From: Desarmillaria ectypa
Taxonomy: Eukaryota > Basidiomycota > Agaricomycetes > Agaricales > Physalacriaceae
Reading direction: 5' to 3'
Length of the DNA: 64,000 bases
NCBI GenBank assembly: GCA_030407005.1
Contig: JAUDYN010000003.1
Span: 2,418,001 to 2,482,000, forward strand
The notes under the pieces are model-generated. The model saw only the letters and a list, made by a program, of their open reading frames with translations, had not been told where the DNA came from and did no database searches. This document shows positions 46,947-56,997 of this stretch, in pieces. Made by a program: the position numbers and the translations under genes. Each line of letters begins with the position of its first letter. Positions within the stretch are counted from its first letter, which is position 1.

Positions 46947-47322
46947 GGGCAAGTCTTGGGTTGAACGAAGGGGCGTTTATGAGGGATGAGGCGTCGGTGA
47001 ACTTTCACCGAGGTAATACCCATGTCCGTTACTTGTATGATCCGTCGTCGCTTGTCTTGAAAGTACCCATGTCCAAAATTTACTGAAAAAAAAAATATTA
47101 CGACTCAGCGTAGCACGGCTCAGAATATTACCAAAGCTGTCATTAGTCAAGCCGGGCCACGGCAACACTACTCATTTCCCAGGTGTCAGATTTCCATCGC
47201 AGTTTTCTGGTGGCAGATTTGAGGCCCGACGTTGCCTGCCTACATAAAGGTCCCTGTTCCTATCTTATTCCGCTTGTCTTGTACCATGAGAATACAAAAA
47301 CATCCTTGGATATAAAAATTCG
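46947..47322. other. Duplicated esterase 5' flank and spacer
   Basis: The first about 110 bp upstream of esterase copy 2 resembles the region upstream of copy 3 at 48845-48960 (shared pattern of ACCCATG, TCCGTC and tCACCGAGGt-like blocks), so the promoter was duplicated with the gene. The rest of the stretch holds no recognisable gene. Confidence 0.5.
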
Positions 47323-47482
47323 AAAACTAATTGATACAGTACAACACGATAGCAAAATAATGATACAAATTCAAACCAAAAACAAGTCGCCACAACTGCG
47401 GTAATAGGCACTGTATAACGATTTTAGTGATTGCTGATGTTTGGTCAGTTTGAAGCGGCAGAAGGAAGAGACCACCAAAAAT
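47323..47482. pseudogene. HD2-HD1 fusion scar, relic of a third HD pair
   Basis: Left half (47323 to about 47420) matches the 3' flank and extreme C-terminal coding end of HD2-B near 48984-49115: shared AAAACTAATTGATACAGTAC, AATGATACAAAT, CCAAAAAC and CAACTGCG blocks in the same order. Right half (47425-47482) matches HD1-A at 45531-45632: GATTGCTGATGTTTGG, the intron acceptor, TTTGAAGC, then CGGCAGAAGGA and AGACC with about 45 bases of exon 2 missing between. The two parts meet in the orientation expected if nearly all of a divergent HD2-HD1 pair had been deleted, leaving both outer ends. No coding capacity remains. Identification is by my own side-by-side reading; an alignment would settle it. 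Confidence 0.72.
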
Positions 47483-47839
47483 GCCAAAGTCATCAGCTGA
47501 AGGTCAACGAAGAAAGCAACACTAAATGCGGGTAGGAGCGTGAACCTGTATTTGCAATGTTTGGTTAAAGTTAAGCTCTCAACGTAAAGCGATTTTGTAC
47601 TGAGATGTTTAGTATTTCGCGAGTATTGGTGTGATTCAATTCAAATAAAACAGGACAAGCCTCCACACATAAAATAGGTGATGAACATGATCAAGCCGCC
47701 ATGGATGAAAGATCAAGATGACGAGGGACAGAAGCTTGCTGAAGAAGGCACTGATTCTAATAGATCTGTAGAGGAGGATACAGGGTCTGCTGCGTTATTT
47801 TGAACATCTACAACCAGTCTGCAGATAAGAATTATGATG
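47483..47839. other. Spacer 3' of esterase copy 3
   Basis: About 360 bp between the HD scar and the stop of esterase copy 3. No recognisable coding features; in pair A the corresponding spacer is only 19 bp, so this is either old HD1 exon sequence decayed beyond recognition or an insertion. Confidence 0.4.
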
Positions 47840-48844
47840 TCACACAATCCACGTCGTCCATTTATTCTGCTCTCCTCTGGCAACCTGCGCAACCTCTCTG
47901 GCCACGATTCTGTCTGCCTGCTCGCTTGGATGCAGCTCGTCGAACCTACATCCTTCGTCAACCAGAGTTCATCACGAATGGAATCCACCTACCACAGGAA
48001 ACTGTCACGATCTGTCCCTTGAGCCGTCGTACAGGCAGGGATCCCACCTCCCTCTGGGTACACACACGACACCACTGCACCCGTCACATTCAGCGGCGCT
48101 GTTCCATTAAAGTACGATGCTGGGTTGTCGTGCATGTCCTGGAATAGCCCATGCGAGTCAAAGATCCCGATATGAGCACCCGGCACTTGTGGCACCAACG
48201 CCTGCAGCATCGCCCGTGACAATGCGTTCCCGCTCAGCACCAACTCCTGCATAAACACGCTCCATTCAGACGTGTTCCGCGCATTATTAAAGTACCTATT
48301 TGGGTACGAGTCTGGCGCGTACAGGATCACCTCATTCAGCGGCACCATCTACGTCGCATCAGCTGGGATCCTCTCTTAGCACGGTGTCACCTACGTTCTG
48401 CACCAAAAAGTTCCTTGCCCCGTCCTTGTACAGCACTCTCACCCAATCGACCATACACTGCACCACATCCACGATCGACGCGCCGTTGCTCCCCGTCAAT
48501 AACGAATACACCCCTACGTCATTGGTCCCGATCCACTGCGTGTACAGCGTCTCTTCAGCGTTCACGTTAATCGAGCCGCTGTGCTTTTCCGCAAAGTACG
48601 ATGGGAGCTGACTCTCGAATATCGACGGAAATGGTCGAGGCGTCAGGTTGTTGGAGCAGGTCGCCCCGGAGCGCGCAAACGGATACAGGGTCAGGTTGGC
48701 GTACCTCGCTGCGTAGACGGGCCATGCTGTCCCTCCGTCGCCTACGTTGACAATGTCTGTGTAGCTGTCCCCAAAGGTGACGAGGTTTTTAAACTGGACT
48801 GCAAGTGAGAGCAAGGGAAGGGAGAGAAGGAGTAGGAAAGCCAT
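47840..48844 (-). CDS. Secreted SGNH/GDSL esterase, CE16-like, copy 3
   Basis: ATG 48844 starts MAFLLLLSLPLLSLA, a signal peptide. Catalytic blocks NLVTFGDSYTDIVN, TQWIGTNDVGVYS and a DELHPSEQADRIVARE-type end match copies 1 and 2; the internal exon (MVPLNEVILYAPDSYPNRYF to DRDSFLW) aligns with copy 2 without gaps. Introns sit at the same two places (about 48357-48400 and about 47938-47990). Stop TGA 47840. Differences from copy 2 are scattered substitutions, with none that breaks the frame. An open frame continues upstream of the ATG into the HD2-B terminus on the same strand, but the signal peptide fixes the start. Confidence 0.88.
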
Positions 48845-49058
48845 GGGGAGGTCCTGCAGTCGAACGAAGGGGCGTTTATTAGGATGAAGCATCGATGAAG
48901 TTTCTCCGAGGTGGTACCCATGACCATTGCTTCTACGGTCCGTCATCGCAAGTATTCCGGAGAGCCGACATTTGTACAGAAATAAAAAACTAATTGATAC
49001 AGTACAACGTGAGAGTAAAATAATGATACAAATCCAAACCAAAAACGCGGGGTATAAA

Positions 49059-50650
49059 TCATGTCCTGTAATACGACTTCTTCTTCTTCCCCCCAACTGC
49101 GATAACAGGTGCTGGGCAATCCGCATATACGAATCCCTGGATATCCAACGGCACCTCGTGCTCCGGCTCATCGAATAAATCATCAAACGGTTCTGGCTCT
49201 GGCTCCAGCTCGATGTGCGCGCTCTGCGGCGTCGCAGGCAACGATTCTTCCGATCCTGAAGACGCACTCGACCACGACACCTGTCGGTGCAATGACGGCG
49301 ACCGCGTGCGTGATGGATATGGTCTCGGCCTAGGTCTTCTAGGCAACATCGCCTCCCTCCTCCTCCTCTCGGGCGTATTGAACAACGCAGGGTGGTACCC
49401 CGGTTCAAGACGCGTCGTGATCGCGCACGTCGCAGCGGGTGGCACAGACGCCTCTGACACGCGCGAGATATCGCTGTACATCCGCAGGGAGGTGGCGAAC
49501 AGTTCAGTGAGCTCGGAAAAGCTGAGGCGTTGGGCGTGGTGCGGGAGTGGTTGTGTGGCGGGCCGGCGAGTCCATGTCGGCGGGGCAAAGTGAAAAGGAG
49601 GCGCAATGCCAGTGAGGAAGGGCGTGTCAGACACAGAGCCCGGGAGTGGTCGGGAGGGGAGAGCGAGGATGTCAACGGGAGTGGCGTCACGGGGATACCG
49701 AGGTGCAGATAGTGTCTGCCACAAAAAAAAATTAGCCACCCCCATTTTTTGTTTAAAAGAAAAGAAAACATACCGGGAACCCTCTGTCCTTCTCCCTGTG
49801 TACATACCTCAACCTCTCCTTCTCCTCATCCGACACCAGCCTCTCCTCCTTGGGCACCCCAAACACCCCCATCTCTTGCTCAATCTTGTCAATCTGCGAT
49901 TGCGATGGCCCCGCGTCAGACGCCTTGCGCTTGACACACGGACGTCCTGCTTTCTTCTCTACCCTGCGGTGGTTCTGGAACTGCGCAGAGTGTCAACTTG
50001 AAGAAAACCCACACAGGCCACAAGCAAGACTTACCCAGACTTCGATCTGACGCGATGTCATCATTGACTTTTGCGCCATTACTTCGCGGTCATGTGGGGA
50101 GGGGTAGGCATTGTAGTTGAAGTAAGCTTTGAGGTAGGGGATGTAGGCCTGGAAGGGTTGTAAGCATATGCACTGGGAGAGAGATTAAAGGACTGACATT
50201 GTTGAATTTGGGTGTCGGGCGGTTCTCGTCAGCGACAGCGGCAGCAGCTAATGCCCTCTTAGCCTCTAGATGATGTCGCATTAATCCAGGGAGCGCTTGC
50301 ATTGTAAATCGCTTTTGAAGGGTATCTGCAAGCATTTTAATGCCGGCAAGCTGGGGGGTGGGCTGTAGGATAATGCGGTTACAAGCTTTCTGAAAAGCTT
50401 GACGATACTGCTCTTGTAGGTCAGTTATGGCATGATGCAGGGCTTCTCGAAACTCTGTGGGGATGCTATGGTCATCGAGCTCTGACTGAACATCTTCAGG
50501 TAGATGTATCTGGAACTCGGGAAGGGTAGATGAAAGGATGCTGCGACCGCTGATTGCTGGCTCTATGTGGCCAATGGACGCTTTAAAGAGTTTAGTAACT
50601 TTTGAAGTCCTTTGAAAGAATTCCAGATATTGGTGAGGCCCTGGAATCAT
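49059..50650 (-). CDS. HD2: HD2 homeodomain mating-type protein, pair B
   Basis: Four exons (50650-50198, 50148-50035, 49980-49774, 49715-49059; introns 49, 54 and 58 nt) give 476 residues in frame. The start MIPGPHQYLEFFQRTSKVTK leads a helical N-terminal region; the homeodomain is at about 150-205 (AYIPYLKAYFNYNAYPSPHD, REVMAQKSMMTSRQIEVW, FQNHRRVEKKAG) with W48, F49, N51 and R53 intact and the intron between W48 and F49 as in pair A. Basic cluster VKRKASDAG follows, a nuclear signal candidate. The C-terminus is rich in Pro/Arg/Ser, then acidic (IELEPEPEPFDDLFDEPEHE). The third intron has two possible donors; the one at 49773 keeps the frame into TLSAPRYPRDATP. Confidence 0.93.
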
Positions 50651-50823
50651 TGTCGTGTCAAAGTAGAAAAAACGAGGAGGCTAAGGCCAAACCGGGGTGT
50701 ACATGAGTTTCCTTTCTGAGAGAACAAAGGAGGTCACAACAAAGACGATGCGGAGTTAATGGCGGAGTTTGGACAATAGTCGCTCCCCATCTACGGGCGT
50801 CTCTCCATATTCGTCCAACCAAT
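50651..50823. promoter_or_regulatory. Divergent HD2-B/HD1-B promoter with ACAAAG motifs
   Basis: 173 bp between start codons. Holds two ACAAAG cores (50724-50729, within GAACAAAGGA, and 50739-50744) followed by ATGCGGAGTT at 50748-50757, 67 bp before the HD1-B ATG; in pair A the same decamer ends 58 bp before its ATG. Motif order and strand are the same in both promoters although the rest of the sequence differs. Confidence 0.55.
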
Positions 50824-52680
50824 ATGGCTAAAGCATTGGCAGAACCTATCCCTATCTACGATAGGCTATTCTCCACTATTGACAATTTTTTCACCGCACA
50901 TTCCAGCTCTTCAGACGACCATGCTTCCCAATTCACTTCCCAGTGGCAATCCCTTTACACCGATACGCTTCAGAGCCATACCAACGGTTCACTCCAAAAG
51001 GATACCGCAAACCTTGCCTATGGAGTAGCGGATGCCATCGATATTGTATGCGAAGCCCTACTGGAACTTGACGTTGCCGACGACAAGATTGCTAGCCGGT
51101 ACAACTTCAGAGGCGCAGCCAGTGCAAATTCGGCAGCTGCGTCGTCCTCTTCCAGGATAGCTTCGTCTTGCGCCTACGTCGAACCTGCCTATCGCTGGCT
51201 ATCCGACAACCTCCATAATCCCTACCCCAATCGCGAGGTCCGTAACAAGATCTGCCGCGAAACCAATACTTCCCGCAAAGACCTCGACAACTGGTTCACC
51301 AATGCCCGACGGCGTATGGGCTGGACCTCCCTCCTCAAACACTTTGATGGTGACCGCGACCGCATGGTCGAAGCCGCCACCACCTACTTCAGCGGCCAAA
51401 CCTGCCCATGGGATAACCAATACTCCCCCGTAGACATCGCCTTCGCCGACATGGCATCGACGCTCAAAGACTTGTATGCCAACAAGTTTGAGCAGAGCAC
51501 CCTTGGGAGGAAATTAGGCGGTGTTGTGAAGAATATGACGCCGGAGCTGCAGGAGCAGGAGCAGGTTAATAAGAAGAGGAGGGAAGAACAGAGGGAGGCT
51601 GAGAGGAGAGCGAAGAAGGTGAGGATGGAAAAGGCGAAAAAGGAGGATGCGCGGAGGGCGTATCCTTCGCCTGATCGATCGCCTGGTCGTCCTCCCGATC
51701 CGTCGTTACCCTCTGAGGCGACCCCCACCACTAGGAAACGTCGCATTTCAGATGACGATGAGGACAGTGATAATGATGCTCACAGATCCAAGAAGCGATC
51801 GAGGTATATTTTCTTCCTGTTGGTCTTTGCTCCGAATTCTCACTGACAATTATTTCATCCGCAGAACCGATGACAATGACGATGCTGTTACGAGCCTACC
51901 CTCCCCCTCCCCCACCGACACTGAGGATTCCGACTCTTCACGCGATTCCACGCCCACACCCTCACCATCCAAACGAAAGAGACGTCTATCCGATTCGGAT
52001 GGTGCTGGCACTTTCAAGCGCCACCGTGGTATACATGGTTCGCATCGTTCCGTATCCGATCCTTCTTCATCGACGAGCGCGAAAACTGAGTGTCGTCCCG
52101 TCGAGCTCTACGTTCCCCCGGACCTCGAAGGGTGGTTCGAGACGGCATTAGCCGAGTTCCCCCCCGATCCCGAGGCGGACGTGTTCAACTACTCCGCCAT
52201 GTCTCCGTCGTCGCACTACTCGGATGAAGCATCGTCGGCTGGTCGTAAGTCACGCTTTTCTTTCCCTAGTATAGTAAATCTGATAGACTAATTTCTTGTA
52301 GCTTCGACGCCAAGATTGGCCACGCCAGTAGAGTTACCAGCCAACAGCATTGCCCCTTCCATGACGCTACTTAACAACGGTTCAATCCTAGACAGCATTT
52401 CCACCCCCGAATTCAGCATATCAGGTCTCGACCTAGAAGGTCTGTTACCTGCTGCCATCCCAGGTCCGTCTCTCCCATATCCTATCCTATCCATTCTCTT
52501 CACTAACTCCCATCTGCAGCTGAGAAACAACCCCTTGTCTCCGACCCTGCCCACCTTTCCGATCTGGATGCATTCCTGGCATCCTTCTCCGGGAACAACT
52601 TGTTCAGCGCTTCTCCAGACTTTGCGGATATCGATTTTAGCTCCACTTCGTCGGCTTGGAAACTTGCTGAAAACTGGTAA
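50824..52680 (+). CDS. HD1: HD1 homeodomain mating-type protein, pair B
   Basis: Four exons (50824-51803, 51865-52244, 52302-52463, 52520-52680) give 560 residues. N-terminal helical dimerisation region begins MAKALAEPIPIYDRLFSTID. The HD1 homeodomain is at about 120-175: YRWLSDNLHNPYPNREVRNK, ICRETNTSRKDLDNWFTNAR, RRMGWTSLLKHF, with the DNA-contact Asn51 present. A long charged helix follows (EQEQVNKKRREEQREAERRA) and several basic nuclear signals (TTRKRRISDD, RSKKRSRR, KRKRRLSDSD), then Ser/Pro-rich and acidic blocks and a C-terminal AFLASFSGNNLFSASPDFAD. Length and layout are those of functional agaric HD1 proteins. No disabling change seen. Confidence 0.94.
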
Positions 52681-53341
52681 TCATAACTCTTGAGCTTCTT
52701 TTGCATTTCTTTTTTCTCTTTAATTTTCTCTTGCATTTATCAACTCACTGTATCGTTACTAGTTTCCACTGCTGTCACATTGCTATCTTGTCATTCTCGT
52801 TGCATATCTCGTTGCTATTCCTGCTGTATCGCTACTTGCTAATTGCTAATCAAAGGCTTTGTATACCTAATCTTGTGGTGGGGGCTTGGATACTAGGTCA
52901 AGTTGACTCGGATGGATATTTCTGAGGGAACTCGAAGAACTGAATCTCGTATGCGGTCGCTATTCCAGTATAGGTAATATCTGGCCTCACGCTGTAAATT
53001 ATAATCATGCACTATGACTTAGGTTCAACTACGAGCGTCCGGTGGTTATACAAAAAGCGCACAAACTTATTCCGGTACATTTCATGCGGCACCTCACTCC
53101 TTACAATACTAACGGTATCTGTCGCTCTGTGCGTTCATGGACGTCCAGGCAGCTTAAGTTAGTCAAAGTCAAAGTCGAATGCTCTTTACAAAGCCAACAA
53201 TCAGTGGTGGTCATTCAACGTTCAATTCTGAATTCCCCTACTTAGTGTCCTTTGTAACAAAGCATCTCGGCAGTTTCTCAGTATATTTACATACATTTAT
53301 CAACATGAACTTCTGCAACACTTGATACACTCCTTGACAAC
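52681..53341. other. Spacer between HD1-B and beta-flanking gene
   Basis: About 660 bp, T-rich directly after HD1-B (T/C runs at 52690-52740 typical of a 3' UTR). Nothing recognisable otherwise; short frames at 52701-52925 and 53042-53245 lack family features. Confidence 0.5.
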
Positions 53342-54282
53342 TACTTGGAGAACTTGGAGGCCTAGACAAGACGCACATTAGCGAGTAGCGATCAACATCC
53401 CATCAAGAACTCACAAGACTGAGCAGCCCCGATAGGCCACCGGAGTTGGCTCCACCGGTAGTCGAACCACCCATCTTTGATTGCACGAACAGCTTCATAA
53501 CGGTCATAGCCGCACCATTCACAGCATCCTGTTTGTTCCCAGAAGCTGTACCTCCGGACTTTTCGAATAGTTTGGTGGCCTCTGCCATTGCGAGACTGAT
53601 AAGCTCAGTTTGAGACCCGGAGCCGCCGCTAGAGCTGCCTCCAGAGGTAAACTTCTTGAGAACCTTGGCGATGGAATTGGGGTAAGGGCGTGGCTGTGAT
53701 AGGTGATGACGGATCGTACCTGGAGAGCAGCTGCACTGCCAAGAGAGTTGGCACTGAGTGAGCTTGCGGAGCCTTCCTCGTATGCCTTCTTGTGAGCGTT
53801 GGTGACGCGATCCTCGTCGATGGGCTGGTTGTGCTCTCCCTACAACGCCATCAGGATAATCATATATCAGAAATTAGTCAGTACATACGACGTTCTGCTT
53901 GACGAAACTCAAGGCAGAGGAAAATACAGACGAATCGGCCGATCCGTGTTTCTCTGCTGTTCTCACGACTTCATCGTCGTCAACTGTGCTACGCTTGTTA
54001 GGAGTGCACGATGGGCATGGTAATTGTCACAGACACGATGGGCTACCAGTGGGTGGGCCTGAGTGATGAGGGGTGTTGTATTCTTGTCCTCCGGTCTTGG
54101 AGACGTCAGCTGGGTTACAGAACAATAGTCAGTCTTCGTGATCCCCTAGAGATCGAGGGCAGATAGGCACATTGTGATTCACTGTAGGCTTCGTAGCCTT
54201 TCTTAGCAAGATTTATAAAACTGTCCTGCACAATGAAGCTAAGCTAGCAAATTACTAGCAAAGCAGAAACTTAACTTACCAT
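53342..54282 (-). CDS. beta-fg: Beta-flanking protein (beta-fg, DUF7721-type)
   Basis: Fungal protein of unknown function that marks one border of the MAT-A locus. Exon 1 is just the ATG at 54280-54282 followed by an intron; the next exon reads DSFINLAKKGYEAYSESQ. Later exons give a Gly/Ser-rich linker, then VNDDEVFSSALSFVKQNV-like and HKKAYEEGSASSLSANSLGS segments, SGGSGSQTELISLAMAEATK, LFEKSGGTASGNKQDAVNGA, AMTVMKLFVQSKMGGS and LSGLLSLASKFSK. The stop is at 53342 after a last intron (about 53361-53414). Size (about 200 residues), repeated Gly-rich and Ala-rich blocks and the tiny first exon agree with beta-fg genes. Confidence 0.88.
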
Positions 54283-54452
54283 GACGGATGAAGACAAGAA
54301 CGATAGCCTGACCGAATGTAGCTAAATATAGGCATGTAATTATGACGTCCACAATCGGTCACACTCGCGTTCGGTCACAGCCTGTTTTCGGGTTGGTACG
54401 TCGTTGTTTTCACGTCCCTTCTTCACGAGCTCATCTCTTGAATCAGACAACC

Positions 54453-56314
54453 ATGTCGCGTCGGGTCACTCGAAGCATGGCGACGTCGAACGTCCCTGTG
54501 CCCTCTTCTTTCAACCACCTCCCAGTCGAACTGTTCCATGAAATCGTGGACACATGCAACGATGAAGAGAAGGGACCTCTGCTGGCTACCTTAATGGCGA
54601 CAAGCCGGCGCCTGAGGAACTTTGCGCTGCCGCTTTTCTTCAGCATGATACACGTCACTACTCCATCGCTCTTCAATCTCCTTCTTGATTTCCTCGATGA
54701 CTCACCAAGTGAATATTATTCATACGTGCGGTATGTCTCATCTGTCCGACATTGATAGCTAAACTTACCTTCAATAGCTCTCTTAAAATCCATCTCCAGA
54801 TATTTGACCTTCCAGAGCGAACGAGCTTCAAGAACTCGTCTATCTGCAGCCTCAAAAAGTTCACAGGTCTTCGTGTATTCGAAGCCGCGCTGGTCCGCGG
54901 GAAACAAAAACTTCTCGACGCGTTGTCGATGGGCTCCCCGGGGCTGCAGCACTTGGACATCAGTTGGAATGGGGCGAAGCATTTTCCCGACATCCGTGCG
55001 TTCGCGCAGCTTCGGAGTCTGCGCATGGTTACGCACGATCGCCCGTCAAGAGTCATTCCTCGACTCTATGTCACTCCCCGAGTCACCCTCAACCACCTCA
55101 CCACGCTCGCAATATCCCGTGTATCCCACGCCTGCCTCATGGATATTGCTAACGAATACATCTTCTCCCAGCTACGCGTCCTGCGTTTCGACCATGCATG
55201 TCGCCCTAGAGCGGTATACCATTTTATTGATAGACATCCATCCCTTGCGGAAGTCAATGTTACTTTTCTACCCTTTGGAAACCCCCGTCTTTACCCGATC
55301 ACAAAAGTCATGCAAGGATCTTCAGAATGGATACCGCTGTCGGTAGACACTTTGGATTTTGCCACGGGTATTAAGGATCCTCCAGGATATTCATGGGCGA
55401 GCATACTCATTCAGGAAATGGCTTTCAAGCGTGTTCCTATAGAAGAACCCGATGATCCCAATGTTCGGTATATCATCAAGGATCTGGCGCTCATGACAGA
55501 AGATACTGCTGCATGGCAGTTGGGATCACATTTCATGAACGTACTGAGCTTGGGCGGAAAGGTACCACTCTTCGACGACGTCGAAACACTCACTGTGCAG
55601 GCACTTGATGAATGGGCGCGTTATACCTCGTTTTCGGCATTCATGGTACGTGTCGCATGTTGCTCCACGCCGTTACTTACTAATTTAATTCACTTACAGA
55701 TCGAACTGGCTGAAAATCTCAAACAATGGCGGAAAGTAAAAAAGTTTACCGCCCATATCACCTCTTTGTCCGCTTTTCATGCGTGGGGAGAGTTTCACCG
55801 TCGGCCTCCTCGCCCCGTATTGGATGCTCTTCGACAAAATAGTCCATTGTTGCAAACCCTTCCACCGATATCTTCCCTGACCGGTGGACCTATCACTATC
55901 GTTGCAATACTTGAAGCCCTGCAAGCCAGTTACCCGGACTTCATGGCGCGGGATCTGGCAGAGGCACTGCGCGCCGAAGTCATCAACATCCTAGGCCCCG
56001 CTCACGCATTGGTGCCACCAGCTGGTCTGTACCTCGTTCCCGCATGGGAAAAGGTGAACCGGAACACAGTCAGTGCGGCGATGCTGTATCTCGCGAAGCA
56101 ATGTCCCTTGTTGGAGCAATTTGATTGGTATCTGTCGGTTGCTAGGGATAAATATATTCAAGGTCCGCTGTGGAGATGGAAGGTTCAGCGGGATGAGAAG
56201 GGTGAGGCGACGTCGGTGTCTGGCGAGCTCATGTGGAAGGATCGGCCGGTCCTGTACATCATGGTTGGGAGTGAGCGTGAGCGCATGGCTAATCCAGGAT
56301 GTAATGATGGGTAG
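54453..56314 (+). CDS. F-box protein with leucine-rich-repeat-like C-terminus
   Basis: ATG 54453 begins MSRRVTRSMATSNVPVPSSF; the F-box is at about residues 22-60 (FNHLPVELFHEIVDTCNDEE, LLATLMATSRRLRNFALPLF). After a short intron (about 54731-54778) a long exon codes for LRR-like segments (LKKFTGLRVFEAALVRGKQK, LQHLDISWNGAKHFPDIRAF, LNHLTTLAISRVSHA). An intron of 54 bp at about 55645-55700 is a multiple of three, so the frame stays open through it. An upstream in-frame ATG at 54342 would add 37 residues; I prefer 54453 because the basic Ser-rich start precedes the F-box at normal distance. Agaric genomes carry large F-box families; substrate unknown. Confidence 0.75.
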
Positions 56315-56997
56315 GAATATACTTGGTCAACGTTGCTTGTGAGTACATTTCCTTTATACGAAGTACATAAAAGGTTTACTTATTTATGGCCCAGTCATAT
56401 TGGTCGTTTCCAAGCATAACAGCATTTGTGTCCGGGGTGCGGTATTTAATTTTCCGTGTTCATTGAGGCAACGAACCTCTTTCCTATGTCACGCCGAACG
56501 GCTTCGAATTTCGGGTCCCATCGCTCGCATCGTTATGGGATGGAAACGTTGCTGCCCATGACTGACTCCAAAGCAGTATACAATTGATATATGCTTCTGG
56601 GCGACGAGTACAACATCTAGTCGCCGTTGCGAGGCGACCCACTTAGATTGAATCCGTGGTCGAAGATCTGGTAGATGGATCACACTTATTTGGTAGACGA
56701 CGTAGTATATCTTTGATTGCTAGATGTATTGCGGAACCGCTTGATGTATTCAGTCTCGATTCTTGATAGTAAACAAAGACAAGACAAGAAGTTCGAGAGA
56801 CTCCATTCCATCAAATATCCGCGACTTACGTGTACGAGATCAATGGTACTAAGACGGTTCTCGGGGCTTTTCCATGAAGCTTTCTTTTCACAAGAGGTTG
56901 GAAATGGGCCTCAGCGGATCCAATCAAGTACACTTAGATGCTTGGGCCAATCTTTGGAGATCCGCAAAGATTATTTATAAGCTCTAGAATAAGTTCT
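56315..56997. other. Convergent intergenic region
   Basis: About 680 bp between the F-box gene and the ABC1 kinase gene, which point toward each other. No recognisable coding sequence; short frames at 56489-56683 and 56717-56980 have no features. Confidence 0.5.

Noticed and set aside
48359..49771. A 470-residue minus-strand open frame reading from the HD2-B 3' exons into esterase copy 3
   Set aside because: The upstream half is a shadow of the HD2-B last exon in a different frame (Pro/Arg/Ser-rich, no features). The esterase has its own ATG and signal peptide at 48844, and HD2-B continues in its own frame to 49059. It is chance openness, not a fusion gene.
55645..55700. Uninterrupted frame through the F-box gene at this point
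   Set aside because: The segment begins GTACGT, ends TTACAG, is 54 bp (a multiple of three) and encodes an out-of-character peptide; it is an in-frame intron.
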